A stretch of 64,000 nt of DNA from JAWVFM01 sp038237625 (GCA_038237625.1 JBBRYM010000004.1:127359-191358), one strand, 5' to 3'; shown: positions 27,656-35,607, counted from the stretch's first letter. Numbers and translations are program-made. Notes: generated by a model not told the origin, from the letters alone.

Positions 27656-29739
27656 CGGACGACGGCCTGCTCCCCGAGGACGCGGCCGCGGACTCGAACG
27701 GCGCCGCGGACGAGCAGAAGAAAAAGAAGGACAAGCCCCCGGCCCACGGCCAGAAGCACACGCACGCGGGCGGCTCAGGAGCGGTTCTGGGCGCGCGGAT
27801 CGCCCGCTACACGCTCTGGCAGGGAAGCTCGCTTTTCATCTCGAACCTGCTGCACGCAGCGTCGATCGTCTACGTCGCCCACCAGCTCGGCGCGGCCTCG
27901 CTCGGTACGTACAGCCTGCTGCTCTTCTGGTCGGGCCTGATCACCCAGGTCTTCCACATCTTCTCCAAGCCGGGGACGCTGCGGCGGGTGTTCGGCCAGG
28001 CCGACGACGAAGACGCGGGAGCTGAGGGCGACTTCGGCGACGAGGACGGCAAGGAGGATGACGACCAGGCGGCAAGGCCCGAGCGAAGCCTGGGCGTCGG
28101 GATCATCTGGGTCGCCTTTCTCGGGATCCTCGGGGGCACGGTCACGATCCTGCTGCGAAGGCAGATCGCCGGCAGCCTTCTCGGCAATCCCGACGATGCG
28201 ATCCTCGTCTTTTGGGCAGGCATCCTCGGCGGCGTCGGCGCCATCTTCAAGCTCTGCGACATCGTCATCTGGTTCGAGAAGCGCCCGCTGACGTTCGTGT
28301 TGGTCGACGGGCTGCGCCCCGCCCTCAACCTGATCCTGATGGCCTACTGGATCCACCAGGGCGACGGGGTGGAGGGCGCGATCAGAGGCGCCGCCATCGG
28401 CACGTCGATCGCCACTGTGGTCTCCGTTCTGGCCCTGGTGCGCTCGTTCACCCTTTCCTGGGACTGGACGGAGTTGAAGCTGATCTTGCTGCGCGGGCTG
28501 GGGCGCGTCCCGATCGCGATGTCGATGTGGACGATTCAGAACGCGGACTCGTTCATCCTCTCCAAGTACGTCGGCCACAAGGACCTGGGCTACTACAAGC
28601 TGGCGCAGACGCTCGGCTACGTGGTCACCTTCCTGCCACAGGGCTTTCGCATCGCCATGCGCCCGTTACGACGCAGCGCGGTCTTTGAGGCCGTCAAACG
28701 CCAGTACGGGGCTCCCGTGGCGCAGGCGCAGCTGCTCTTCTACTTCATGCTGCTGGGGATCATCGCCGTGCTGGCGATGATCATGGGCGGCGACCTGATC
28801 GTCAACCAGGCGAGCAGCCGCTTCGAGGCGGCCCGCCCCCTGATCCCGTTCACTGCAGCGGCGCTGACGATGCCGTCGCTACTTCGCACCATCAACGGCC
28901 AGACGATCTTCGCCCACAAGCGCCCGTGGTTCATCGCGAGCGCGATCTGGGCGGCGGTGAGCTTCGTCGGGCTGATGATGATCCTCGTCCCCGCTTTCGG
29001 CATCATCGGCACGCCCCTGGCCATGCTCGGCGCCTTTGGCTCCTCCTGCGCATTCCTTTGGATCAGGGGGCAGCGGGGCCCCAAGCCGCTCGAGTTCCCG
29101 TATGTCTCGCTGGTCGGGGCGATCGCCCTCGCCGCGGTGGTCGCCGTGTTCTTCCGCTACATCCATTTCGGGAACAAGTGGCTGCAGCTGGGCGAGATCG
29201 CCGTGCTGATGAGCCTGTACCTCTTCGGGCTCTTTGCCACCCGGATCATTCCCACCTACCACCGGGCGCCGATCTGGCACATCGTCCGCTCCGCCCTCGC
29301 GCGCCGGCCCCACGGTTTCGACCGCGACCAGGGGCTCTCAGTCCTGAAGCCGCGCCAGCTCGACCTTCTTCACGACGCGATCGTCAACCGGATCCCTCCC
29401 GACAACTTCGGCGGGGAAGAGGTCGTCATGGCGAACAACGGCAACGGCAATTCCAGCAAGGATGCGGTCGTCGCGAGCTCGGAGACCGCCGTCGCGCCTG
29501 AGCGCCTGGTCAAGATCCTGCGCAAGGTCGGCAACAAGGGCGGAGTCCCGGTCGGGGAGCAGACCGAGTACGACGCCCGAATCGCCAAGTTCCTGTTCGC
29601 CGATTCGCCCACGGCCACCCGCAACGCGACGATGCGCGGCCTGATCTCGGCCGGCGCCGAGTCGAACGACCTGCGGGTCCTCGAAGACCTGGTCGAGTAC
29701 CTGGCGAAGTCGCCGAAGGAAGTCTGGAAGGCGAAGTAG
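27652..29739 (+). CDS. polysaccharide/oligosaccharide flippase (Wzx-like, MOP superfamily) with long cytoplasmic tail
   Basis: 695 residues, much longer than typical flippases (about 450-500). A charged N-terminus with a Lys run (QKKKKDKP) precedes about 12 membrane helices between residues 45 and 530, starting ARYTLWQGSSLFISNLLHAA. The loop around residues 115-145 is an acidic insertion (DDEDAGAEGDFGDEDGKEDDD). After the last helix a tail of about 150 residues follows with a Asn/Ser-rich linker (MANNGNGNSSKD) and a small helical domain (RLVKILRKVGNKGGVPV... to the end). It should translocate the lipid-linked glycan. The tail may dock assembly enzymes, which is inference. Last gene of the locus, ending 7 bp from a convergent gene. 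Confidence 0.8.
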   Translation: MTDDGLLPEDAAADSNGAADEQKKKKDKPPAHGQKHTHAGGSGAVLGARIARYTLWQGSSLFISNLLHAASIVYVAHQLGAASLGTYSLLLFWSGLITQVFHIFSKPGTLRRVFGQADDEDAGAEGDFGDEDGKEDDDQAARPERSLGVGIIWVAFLGILGGTVTILLRRQIAGSLLGNPDDAILVFWAGILGGVGAIFKLCDIVIWFEKRPLTFVLVDGLRPALNLILMAYWIHQGDGVEGAIRGAAIGTSIATVVSVLALVRSFTLSWDWTELKLILLRGLGRVPIAMSMWTIQNADSFILSKYVGHKDLGYYKLAQTLGYVVTFLPQGFRIAMRPLRRSAVFEAVKRQYGAPVAQAQLLFYFMLLGIIAVLAMIMGGDLIVNQASSRFEAARPLIPFTAAALTMPSLLRTINGQTIFAHKRPWFIASAIWAAVSFVGLMMILVPAFGIIGTPLAMLGAFGSSCAFLWIRGQRGPKPLEFPYVSLVGAIALAAVVAVFFRYIHFGNKWLQLGEIAVLMSLYLFGLFATRIIPTYHRAPIWHIVRSALARRPHGFDRDQGLSVLKPRQLDLLHDAIVNRIPPDNFGGEEVVMANNGNGNSSKDAVVASSETAVAPERLVKILRKVGNKGGVPVGEQTEYDARIAKFLFADSPTATRNATMRGLISAGAESNDLRVLEDLVEYLAKSPKEVWKAK

Positions 29740-29746
29740 CCGGCGC

Positions 29747-30340
29747 TCAGCTCGAGCGCTTGATGACGATCTGGTCGGGCTGAACCGAGACTTCGACCTC
29801 GCGCTGCCCGGCCCAATGCTCGGCGTAGACCGGGTCGTCCGTCACCGCAGGGTCGAGCCAGAGGCCGTAGCCCTCGGGCTCGCCGTGCTCGAAGGTCGCC
29901 TGAAGCGCCTTGCGGGCGCGACCGCGACCGCGACCTCCGCGGCGCCGGCGCCGGCGGGGAGCCTGGGCGTCGTCTCCGCCGTCTTCTTCGCCGCCGCCGC
30001 CCTCGTCGGTAGTGCCATCCTCCTCGGGCTCTTCGTCCTCGTCCTCGGGCTCGCGGGAACCGAGCTCCTCTTCGTCCTCCTCGGGCTCGTCCTCCTCGGG
30101 CTCGTCCTCCTCGGGCTCGTCCTCCTCGGCGTCCATCGCGGCCTCGATCTCGGCCTCGATCTCGTCGCGGAGGTCGATCTCGTCGGTGCCGCCGTCGGCG
30201 CTCAGCTCATGGCGGTGGCGAAACTCGCCCAGCTCGGCGGTCGAGACCTCGAGCTGATGGGCGATCCACGCGTCGGTGCGCCCCTGCTGCACCCAGGCGC
30301 GGACTTGGTTGAGCTGTGATCTGAGGGGCTTCTTGGCCAT
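29747..30340 (-). CDS. small HTH-like protein with acidic repeats and an Arg/Gly-rich basic patch
   Basis: 197 residues. Residues 1-40 (LRSQLNQVRAWVQQGRTD, then AWIAHQLEVSTAELGEFRHR) look like a helix-turn-helix. They are followed by an acidic run of repeated DEPEE units encoded by three copies of a 15-bp repeat near 30068-30130, then RRRRRRGGRGRGRARK and a C-terminal ~50-residue domain ending VQPDQIVIKRSS. The mix of acidic and RG-rich segments is typical of nucleic-acid-associated proteins. ATG 30340 is used because it gives the conserved-looking MAKKPLR start; upstream in-frame codons would add junk. Function unknown. Confidence 0.6.
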   Translation of the reverse strand: MAKKPLRSQLNQVRAWVQQGRTDAWIAHQLEVSTAELGEFRHRHELSADGGTDEIDLRDEIEAEIEAAMDAEEDEPEEDEPEEDEPEEDEEELGSREPEDEDEEPEEDGTTDEGGGGEEDGGDDAQAPRRRRRRGGRGRGRARKALQATFEHGEPEGYGLWLDPAVTDDPVYAEHWAGQREVEVSVQPDQIVIKRSS

Positions 30341-30511
30341 GAATCTGCGGTGGGGGGCTTTAAAGACGTCCCGCCGGAGCGGGGATCCTAACGAACGCCG
30401 TCGCAGCTCCGCGATTATGGGTGGCGGGCGCGCATTCGAGGCAGTACGCTCCTTGCGGCTGTCCCTCCGGGCAGCGCACATGTAGGGATACGCAGCTCGA
30501 ATGGAGTTGAG

Positions 30512-30742
30512 ATGCTGGTACTCACTCGCAAGACCAACCAAAGCATCATGATCGGAGACGAGATCGAGATTTCGGTCCTCTCCGTCTCCCGCGACAAGAT
30601 CCGGCTGGGCATCACCGCGCCACGCGAGGTGCCTGTCTACCGGAGAGAGGTCTACGAATCGATGAACGGGGATGGGGCGCCGGCGGACGGCGACTCACGC
30701 TCGGAGGTCGACTCCGCACTCGATCAACTCGCCGAAACCTGA
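30512..30742 (+). CDS. csrA: carbon storage regulator CsrA
   Basis: 76 residues. MLVLTRKTNQSIMIGDEIEI and VSRDKIRLGITAPREVPVYRREVY are the full CsrA signature, including the RNA-binding Leu4/Arg6 edge and Arg in the VYRREVY helix. CsrA binds GGA in mRNA leaders to control translation and in Gram-positives often regulates flagellin. The ribosome site is GGAG, 5 nt before ATG, so this gene has a leader, in contrast to its leaderless neighbours. No FliW or flagellar gene is in the window, so its target here is unknown. Confidence 0.95.
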   Translation: MLVLTRKTNQSIMIGDEIEISVLSVSRDKIRLGITAPREVPVYRREVYESMNGDGAPADGDSRSEVDSALDQLAET

Positions 30743-30749
30743 TCGGGGG

Positions 30750-30764
30750 GAGGCTCTGAGCCTC
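30750..30764. terminator. short palindrome between convergent genes
   Basis: GAGGCTC-T-GAGCCTC, a perfect 7-bp inverted repeat 8 nt after the csrA stop that reaches the stop codon of the convergent gene. It may end both transcripts. There is no T tract and the loop is minimal. Confidence 0.35.
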
Positions 30765-31002
30765 AGCCCATCAACCAGGCGAGCGTTTCGAACATAACCG
30801 CGGTCACCGTGATCACGGTCACGGCGAGCGCGACAACCAGAACGCCGAAGGCGACGTTTCCGCGTTGCTGGACGTTCTGGATCTCCCGCGCGCGCGAGCG
30901 CGAAGCCGCCCGCTGGCGAAGCTGCTGGCGTCGCTGACGCTCCACGGCGGCTTCCCGTTCGAACGCGAGCTCAAAGTCGTCTATCGACTGTCGCATCTTC
31001 AT
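30763..31002 (-). CDS. small single-helix membrane protein
   Basis: 79 residues from ATG 31002 (a purine-rich GGGG lies just upstream). Residues 1-50 are very polar with many Arg/Gln (FEREAAVERQRRQQLRQRAA), probably a cytoplasmic helix or coiled coil; residues 55-75 (VAFGVLVVALAVTVITVTAV) form one membrane helix with a short tail outside. Tail-anchored topology. No family recognised. Confidence 0.5.
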   Translation of the reverse strand: MKMRQSIDDFELAFEREAAVERQRRQQLRQRAASRSRAREIQNVQQRGNVAFGVLVVALAVTVITVTAVMFETLAWLMG

Positions 31003-31096
31003 GGATTCCCCCGCGTATGAGCGTTGTGTTTGCGCGGCGTGAGCGGTCGCCATACGGCTCTCAACCTAGCAGGTATTGCGGAGTTGTACATCTGTC

Positions 31097-31606
31097 TCAA
31101 CATTTGCTCCAAAGGCCGCGGCCACGCACGGCCGCGCGCCTGGCGAGGCGGTCGAAGAGGGGTTCGTGCGAGGTGTTGGGAGGGAAGGGAAGCGTGCGCG
31201 CGAGGCCCTTCCGGACCAGGTCGGCGTTGACCATGTCCCGCCCCAGATACACGTAGGCAAGCAGTCGCCCGTAGGCGTCACGACGCTCGCGGTCGAAGAC
31301 CAGGCGAACGTCGTGGCCCTCGACCGCGTGGTGGTTGAACGTGCTCGCCTGCGGACCGAAGCACTGCACGGGCGTGTCGGGCTTGACGGTCTCGGGGGTG
31401 TCGATTCCGATGTAGCGAACGTACTCGGTCTCGCCATCGACCCGGGCGAGGATGGTGTCCCCGTCGACGGCGCGGATGACCTGGGCCGTGACGGTGCGCG
31501 GGCCGGTGTCGACGCTCGTTCCGTTCGTGGCGTCGCCGCAGGACGAGAGGGCCCAGGAAGCGATTAGGGCCGAGATGGCCAGCGTGGGTCGGGGCCGCAT
31601 GCTCAT
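31097..31606 (-). CDS. thermonuclease-like lipoprotein (staphylococcal nuclease homolog)
   Basis: 169 residues. A signal peptide ends in the lipobox ALSSC (about residues 18-22), so the mature protein should be lipid-anchored on the outside. The TNase domain follows: VIRAVDGDTILARVDG, EYVRYIGIDTPET (catalytic Arg and Asp), DAYGRLLAYVYLG with the second catalytic Arg, and GLARTLPFPPN. It would cut extracellular or envelope DNA/RNA with calcium. The start at 31606 (MSMRPRP) is taken because it gives a normal lipoprotein leader; the ATG at 31600 is equally possible. Confidence 0.85.
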   Translation of the reverse strand: MSMRPRPTLAISALIASWALSSCGDATNGTSVDTGPRTVTAQVIRAVDGDTILARVDGETEYVRYIGIDTPETVKPDTPVQCFGPQASTFNHHAVEGHDVRLVFDRERRDAYGRLLAYVYLGRDMVNADLVRKGLARTLPFPPNTSHEPLFDRLARRAAVRGRGLWSKC

Positions 31607-31659
31607 TCGAGGCCCCGGCGGCGCCTCATTCGCCCCCGCGCGGGGGCCGAAATTCGGCG

Positions 31660-31702
31660 CTGTCCTGCCTTGTATGGCATATGGCCACACAATCCAGGAC
31701 AG
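31660..31702. repeat. 43-bp nested palindromic repeat, copy C (contains a start codon)
   Basis: Outer arms CTGTCCTG (31660-31667) and CAGGACAG (31695-31702), bulges CC/TC, inner arms TTGTATGGC and GCCACACAA (8 of 9 paired), loop ATATG. The last three loop bases are the ATG of the wHTH-DUF559 gene, and the right half of the repeat encodes its first seven residues. The inner arms have a different sequence from copies A, B and D but are still complementary. Confidence 0.85.
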
Positions 31703-32571
31703 CGGAGAAGGAAATCGGCCGAATTGCGGCTCGTCAGCACGGCGTCGTCACGCGGGCGCAGCTGCTCGCGGCTGGCCTCTCGGCGGATGCCATTGCTGAT
31801 CGCGTTCGCAATGGCGTCCTAATTGCCGTACACCCCGGCGTCTATAGGGTCGGTCACTCCGCGCCGAGCGTCGAGGCGCGCTACATGGCCGCTGTCCTGG
31901 CCTGCGGGCCCGGAGCAGTCCTCGCGGGCCGAGCGGCCGCATATCTGCACAAGCTGATCCGAGGAACGGCACCCCCGCCAGAGGTGCTGACCCCGACCGA
32001 GCGCCGCATCAAGGGAGTCCGCACCCGCCGGACGAGGGCCCTCGACCCCGCCGACAAGACCCTCTCTAATTGCATCCCCGCAACCTCGGTCCCGCGAACC
32101 CTGGTCGACCTTGCGGGCGTCTTGCCCGCCGCCGACCTCGCCCGAGCCTGCCACGAAGCAGGCGTCCACCATCACACCACCCCCGCCCAGGTCAAGGCCG
32201 TCCTCGGGCGCCGTCCGAACGCGCCCGGCGCCCAAGAGCTCCGAAGCGTCCTGGACGGCGACGTTCGCGTCACCCTCAGCAAGCTCGAAAAACGGTTCCT
32301 TGACCGCCTAAAAGCCGCTGTTCTTCCCCTACCGATCACCAACCGGCCCGCCGGCACCAAGCGCGTCGACTGTCGCTGGCCCAAGCACTGCCTCACGGTC
32401 GAGCTCGACAGCTACCGCTACCACTCCTCACGCCACGCGTGGGAGCAGGACCGCCGGCGCGAACGCGAAGCCCACGCTCGCGGCGACGACTTCCGCCGCT
32501 ACACGTGGGGCGACGTCTTCGAAAGCCCGGAGCAGATGCTCAGGGAGCTGAGAGGATTGCTGAGGCGGTAG
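31681..32571 (+). CDS. wHTH (AbiEi-antitoxin-like) plus DUF559/Vsr-like nuclease-fold protein
   Basis: 296 residues. The N-terminal 50 residues (IAARQHGVVTRAQLLAAGLS, then ADAIADRVRNG) form the winged helix found in AbiEi-type antitoxins; the middle (residues 60-180) is the AbiEi-like linker region. The C-terminal 80 residues (VDCRWPKHCLTVELDSYRYH, then WEQDRRREREAHARGDDFRR) have the PD-(D/E)xK pattern of DUF559/Vsr. No AbiEii toxin is beside it, so it is not a complete toxin-antitoxin pair. It is bounded by repeat copy C, which contains its start codon, and copy D, which begins 9 nt after its stop. A second, broken copy of the family lies at 41741. Confidence 0.8.
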   Translation: MATQSRTAEKEIGRIAARQHGVVTRAQLLAAGLSADAIADRVRNGVLIAVHPGVYRVGHSAPSVEARYMAAVLACGPGAVLAGRAAAYLHKLIRGTAPPPEVLTPTERRIKGVRTRRTRALDPADKTLSNCIPATSVPRTLVDLAGVLPAADLARACHEAGVHHHTTPAQVKAVLGRRPNAPGAQELRSVLDGDVRVTLSKLEKRFLDRLKAAVLPLPITNRPAGTKRVDCRWPKHCLTVELDSYRYHSSRHAWEQDRRREREAHARGDDFRRYTWGDVFESPEQMLRELRGLLRR

Positions 32572-32580
32572 ATCTCGCCG

Positions 32581-32623
32581 CTGTCCTGCCTTAACCACCG
32601 TATGGGTGGCCAACCCAGGACAG
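32581..32623. repeat. 43-bp nested palindromic repeat, copy D
   Basis: Outer arms CTGTCCTG (32581-32588) and CAGGACAG (32616-32623), extendable to a perfect 12 bp with GCCG/CGGC on the outside. Bulges CC/CC, inner arms TTAACCACC and GGTGGCCAA, loop GTATG. It starts 9 nt after the stop of the wHTH-DUF559 gene and lies before the convergent aldolase. Confidence 0.85.
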
Positions 32624-32685
32624 CGGCACGAAGACGGGCGTCCGGGCCGCCCGGGGTCCCCAATTTATCTCTGAGCTCTGGATGC

Positions 32686-33606
32686 CTACGGGATGCGGGT
32701 GACGTTGGCGAGCATGATCTCCTTGATCTGCTCAATGATCTCGAGGGCCTCGTTCCACTCGCGCTGCCACACGTTGCGGCCGTATATCACGCCGGATCCG
32801 CCGGCGCCCATGATGAAACGGGTCTGCTCGAGAAGCTTGTCGTCGTCGACCTTCGATCCGCCCGATAGGACCACGAGCGAACGTCCCGCGGACTCGACGA
32901 CCCCGTGGATCGCCACCTCCTGGGTGACCTCCATCTCGTTGTAGGGAGCCTGGGTGAGCTTGTCCTTCTCGGGATCGATCTTCGGCATGTTCAGCTTGAC
33001 TACGTCGGCCCCCATCTCCATGGCGAGCCGGGCGGCGTAGTCGATCGCGTAGAAGGTCGTCTGCCCACCCTTCTTGTCGAGCGCGCTGCCACGGGGGTAG
33101 GCCCAGATGACGAGCGGCATGCCGTAGCGGTCGCAGTCTTCGCGCACCGTCTTCAGCTGCAGCAGGTCGGCGTCCTGGCGGGGCGAGCCGACGTAGAGGG
33201 TGTAACCGACGGCGTCGGCGCCCAAACGAACCGCGTCCTCGACGCTGGCGTTCAGGGGCGAGAAGGCGTCGTCGGAGGACGGGACGTCGGTCTTCGCGTT
33301 GATCTTCAAAAGCAGCGGGACCTGGCCTGCGTAGTCGGGGTAGTACTTCTCGGCAAGGCCGATCTGGCAGGCGATCGCGGAGTAGCCGGCCTCGGCGGCG
33401 AGCCGGAACTGGTACTCGGGGTCCTTCGAGGCGGGGTTGGGAAAGAAGTCGCGGGGGCCGTGCTCGATGCCCTGGTCGATGGGCAGGAACAGCAGCGTGC
33501 CGTTGCCGGGGCCGAACTCGAACAGCAGGCGGCGCAGGCGTGTGCGCTTGCCGGGGGCGAGGGTTGCGAGCAACGACTTCTGTTCAGTGGCGGACTTGAT
33601 CTCCAT
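32686..33606 (-). CDS. class I fructose-bisphosphate aldolase (DhnA/archaeal type)
   Basis: 306 residues. Schiff-base aldolase of the DhnA family, cleaving fructose-1,6-bisphosphate to triose phosphates without metal. Visible: FLPIDQGIEHGPRDFF near residue 40, KINAKTDVPS, MGADVVKLNMPKIDP with the Lys region of the active site, SLVVLSGGSKVDDDKLLEQ (phosphate loop) and GGSGVIYGRNVWQRE. The length and motifs match the ~300-residue bacterial class IA form. The ATG is 7 nt after TATTAT (complement of 33614-33619). Divergent from the GCS2 gene. Confidence 0.92.
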   Translation of the reverse strand: MEIKSATEQKSLLATLAPGKRTRLRRLLFEFGPGNGTLLFLPIDQGIEHGPRDFFPNPASKDPEYQFRLAAEAGYSAIACQIGLAEKYYPDYAGQVPLLLKINAKTDVPSSDDAFSPLNASVEDAVRLGADAVGYTLYVGSPRQDADLLQLKTVREDCDRYGMPLVIWAYPRGSALDKKGGQTTFYAIDYAARLAMEMGADVVKLNMPKIDPEKDKLTQAPYNEMEVTQEVAIHGVVESAGRSLVVLSGGSKVDDDKLLEQTRFIMGAGGSGVIYGRNVWQREWNEALEIIEQIKEIMLANVTRIP

Positions 33607-33644
33607 CGAACGGATAATAGGCCCCGGTACCCCCAGCCGCCGCC

Positions 33645-34757
33645 ATGCTCGACCAAGCATTCAAAGGACCCGCGTTCACCGTCGGAATCGAGGAGGAGCT
33701 GATGATCCTCGAGCCCGATGGCTACGCGCTGGCGCAGGAGATCGAGGGAATCCTGGGCGCCGTACCCGCCCGTTACGCCGGCCAGGTGAAGCCCGAGTTT
33801 CTCCAGTGCGTCCTCGAGATCGCGACCGGCGTGCACTCCACGGTGCGATCGGCAGGAGACGAGCTGCGCGAGCTGCGGGCCGCGGTGATCGGGGTCGCAG
33901 AGAGCCGGGATCTGCTGATCGGCGCGGCCGGAACCCACCCTTTCGCCCGCTGGGAGGACCAGAAGATCGTCGAGCGTGAGCGCTATGAGGAGCTCGCCGA
34001 GGAGCTCGGGTTCATCCTGCGCCAGTTCGTCATCTTCGGGACCCACATCCACGTCGCGATCGACAATCCCGACCGCGCGATCTGCGTCGCCGACGGGATC
34101 CGCCGCCACCTGCCGCTGCTCCTCGCCCTCTCGTGCAACTCGCCGTTTCACCGCGGCTACCCCACCGGCATGGCCTCCTCGCGCACCCCAATCTTCAGGG
34201 CGTTGCCGCGGTCCGGAATTCCGCCCCACTTCTCCAGCTGGGCCGAATATCAGGAGCGCATGGAGCTGCTCCAGAAGGTCGGTTCGATCGAGGACTACAC
34301 CTTCGTGTGGTGGGACGTGCGCCCGCATCCGCGCCTCGGCACCGTGGAGACCCGCATCTTCGACCAGCAGACCCGCGTCGAGCACACCGAGGGGTTCGCG
34401 GCGCTGATGCAGGCGCTTTGCCACACCCTGTGCGCCCGCTACGAGCGCGGCGAGCCGGTGATGGAGGTCCCGACCGAGCTGGTCGACGATCTCAAGATCC
34501 GCGCCGCGCTTCGGGGCATGGGCGGACCGCTCGGCGACTTCGACAACCAGCGCCCGGCGGCTCCCAGCGAGCTCGCCGATCGCCTGCTCGACGAGGTTCG
34601 CCCCAGCGCCGAGAGGCTCGGCTGCGACGCTGAGCTCGGCGGGGTGGAGGACATCATCGAGAACGGCACGGGCGCCCAGCGCCAACTCGCGATGTTCGAC
34701 AAGCACCCGGACCTCGACGAGCTGATGCGCGAGGTCGTCGAGCGCACCCGGCCCTGA
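33645..34757 (+). CDS. carboxylate-amine ligase / glutamate-cysteine ligase family 2 (YbdK-like)
   Basis: 370 residues. GCS2-family start FTVGIEEELMILEPDGY with Mg-binding Glu residues; VKPEFLQCVLEIATGVH, GTHPFARWEDQ, FGTHIHVAIDNPDRAI, SCNSPFHRGYPTGMASSRT and WWDVRPHPRLGTVETRIFDQ are all typical. YbdK-type enzymes have weak gamma-glutamylcysteine ligase activity, and the true substrate in this group is uncertain. The ATG lies in the 38-bp intergenic region divergent from the aldolase. A TACCCC stretch at 33628 is a weak -10 candidate. Confidence 0.88.
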   Translation: MLDQAFKGPAFTVGIEEELMILEPDGYALAQEIEGILGAVPARYAGQVKPEFLQCVLEIATGVHSTVRSAGDELRELRAAVIGVAESRDLLIGAAGTHPFARWEDQKIVERERYEELAEELGFILRQFVIFGTHIHVAIDNPDRAICVADGIRRHLPLLLALSCNSPFHRGYPTGMASSRTPIFRALPRSGIPPHFSSWAEYQERMELLQKVGSIEDYTFVWWDVRPHPRLGTVETRIFDQQTRVEHTEGFAALMQALCHTLCARYERGEPVMEVPTELVDDLKIRAALRGMGGPLGDFDNQRPAAPSELADRLLDEVRPSAERLGCDAELGGVEDIIENGTGAQRQLAMFDKHPDLDELMREVVERTRP

Positions 34758-34780
34758 CCGGGCGCGCCCCAGGCCCCGGG

Positions 34781-34786
34781 TATCCT
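34781..34786 (+). promoter_or_regulatory. -10 box deciding the start of the inactive rhomboid gene
   Basis: TATCCT is 8 nt from ATG 34795 but only 2 nt from ATG 34789. By the spacing used elsewhere (6-10 nt) the leaderless start is ATG 34795. Confidence 0.45.
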
Positions 34787-34794
34787 CGATGGCA

Positions 34795-35607
34795 ATGCCC
34801 GACGCCTCGCCCGAGCTCAGCGTCGTCTGTCGCAATTGCGGCTCCGAAGTCAGCCCATACGTCACCGAATGCCCGTACTGCGGCACCCGCCTTCGCCGAC
34901 GGGCGCCAAAGCTGGAGCGCCAGGGCGACGAGCTGCGCGCGCGCGAGAACCTGCGCTCGCGCCGCCGCCGAAAGGTCACCGAGCGCCGGCTTGCCCGCCA
35001 GCTCGACGGCCCGCCCTCGCGTCGCCGGCTTTCGATCTCCATCCGCAGCCCCTACGTCACCACCGCGGCGATCCTGGGGCCGGCGCTACTCATCGTCATC
35101 GGCGACGCGGCAGGCCTCAGCCCGTTTGACCTCGGCGCCGTCGTCCGCCCCGCCTACACGGGGGCCTGGCGCTACCTGGCGGCACCATTCGTGTACGACA
35201 GCGCGGGCTACCTCTTCGCCACCGCGCTCGCATTCGCGTTCTTCGTACCAACCCTCGAGCGGCGCCTCGGCCTCCTCGCCACGTTGGTGATGCTGGTCGC
35301 CTGCGGCGCGCTGGGCATGCTGGCCACCGTGGCTCTCGACCAGGCCTTCGGCGATGGAATCATCGTGGCGGCCGGGGGCAACGGGATCGCCCTGGGCGCG
35401 CTCGGCGCCTGGTTCGCGCTTCGCCACCACGACCTGGCGCACGACCCGACCGACCAGGTCGATCACCTGGCGCTTGGAGTCGCCGCCGCCGTGCTCCTCC
35501 TCCTGCCCCTCGCCGATACCTACGCCGACCCCTGGGCCGGCCTCGTGGGTGGGCTGATCGGGCTTTCCTGCGGTGCGCTCGCGGCTCGCTTCGCGGCCCC
35601 CGCCTGA
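34795..35607 (+). CDS. zinc-ribbon plus rhomboid-like membrane protein, catalytic residues missing
   Basis: 270 residues from ATG 34795. The N-terminus has a double-Cys zinc ribbon (CRNCGSEVSPYVTECPYCGTR), then a basic linker (to about residue 80) and six hydrophobic helices. The fold order (first helix, long loop with AWRYLAAPFVYDS, short helices) is rhomboid-like. However, the GxSG serine motif reads GGNGIALG, with Asn at the Ser position, and the last-helix motif reads DPWAGLVGGLIG, with Gly where the catalytic His is expected. It is therefore probably a pseudoprotease of the iRhom/derlin kind. First gene of a chain running to 38160. Confidence 0.7.
   Translation: MPDASPELSVVCRNCGSEVSPYVTECPYCGTRLRRRAPKLERQGDELRARENLRSRRRRKVTERRLARQLDGPPSRRRLSISIRSPYVTTAAILGPALLIVIGDAAGLSPFDLGAVVRPAYTGAWRYLAAPFVYDSAGYLFATALAFAFFVPTLERRLGLLATLVMLVACGALGMLATVALDQAFGDGIIVAAGGNGIALGALGAWFALRHHDLAHDPTDQVDHLALGVAAAVLLLLPLADTYADPWAGLVGGLIGLSCGALAARFAAPA

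Noticed and set aside
31681..32571. Complete AbiE-type toxin-antitoxin system
   Set aside because: Only the antitoxin-like winged helix is present; no AbiEii nucleotidyltransferase gene is adjacent.
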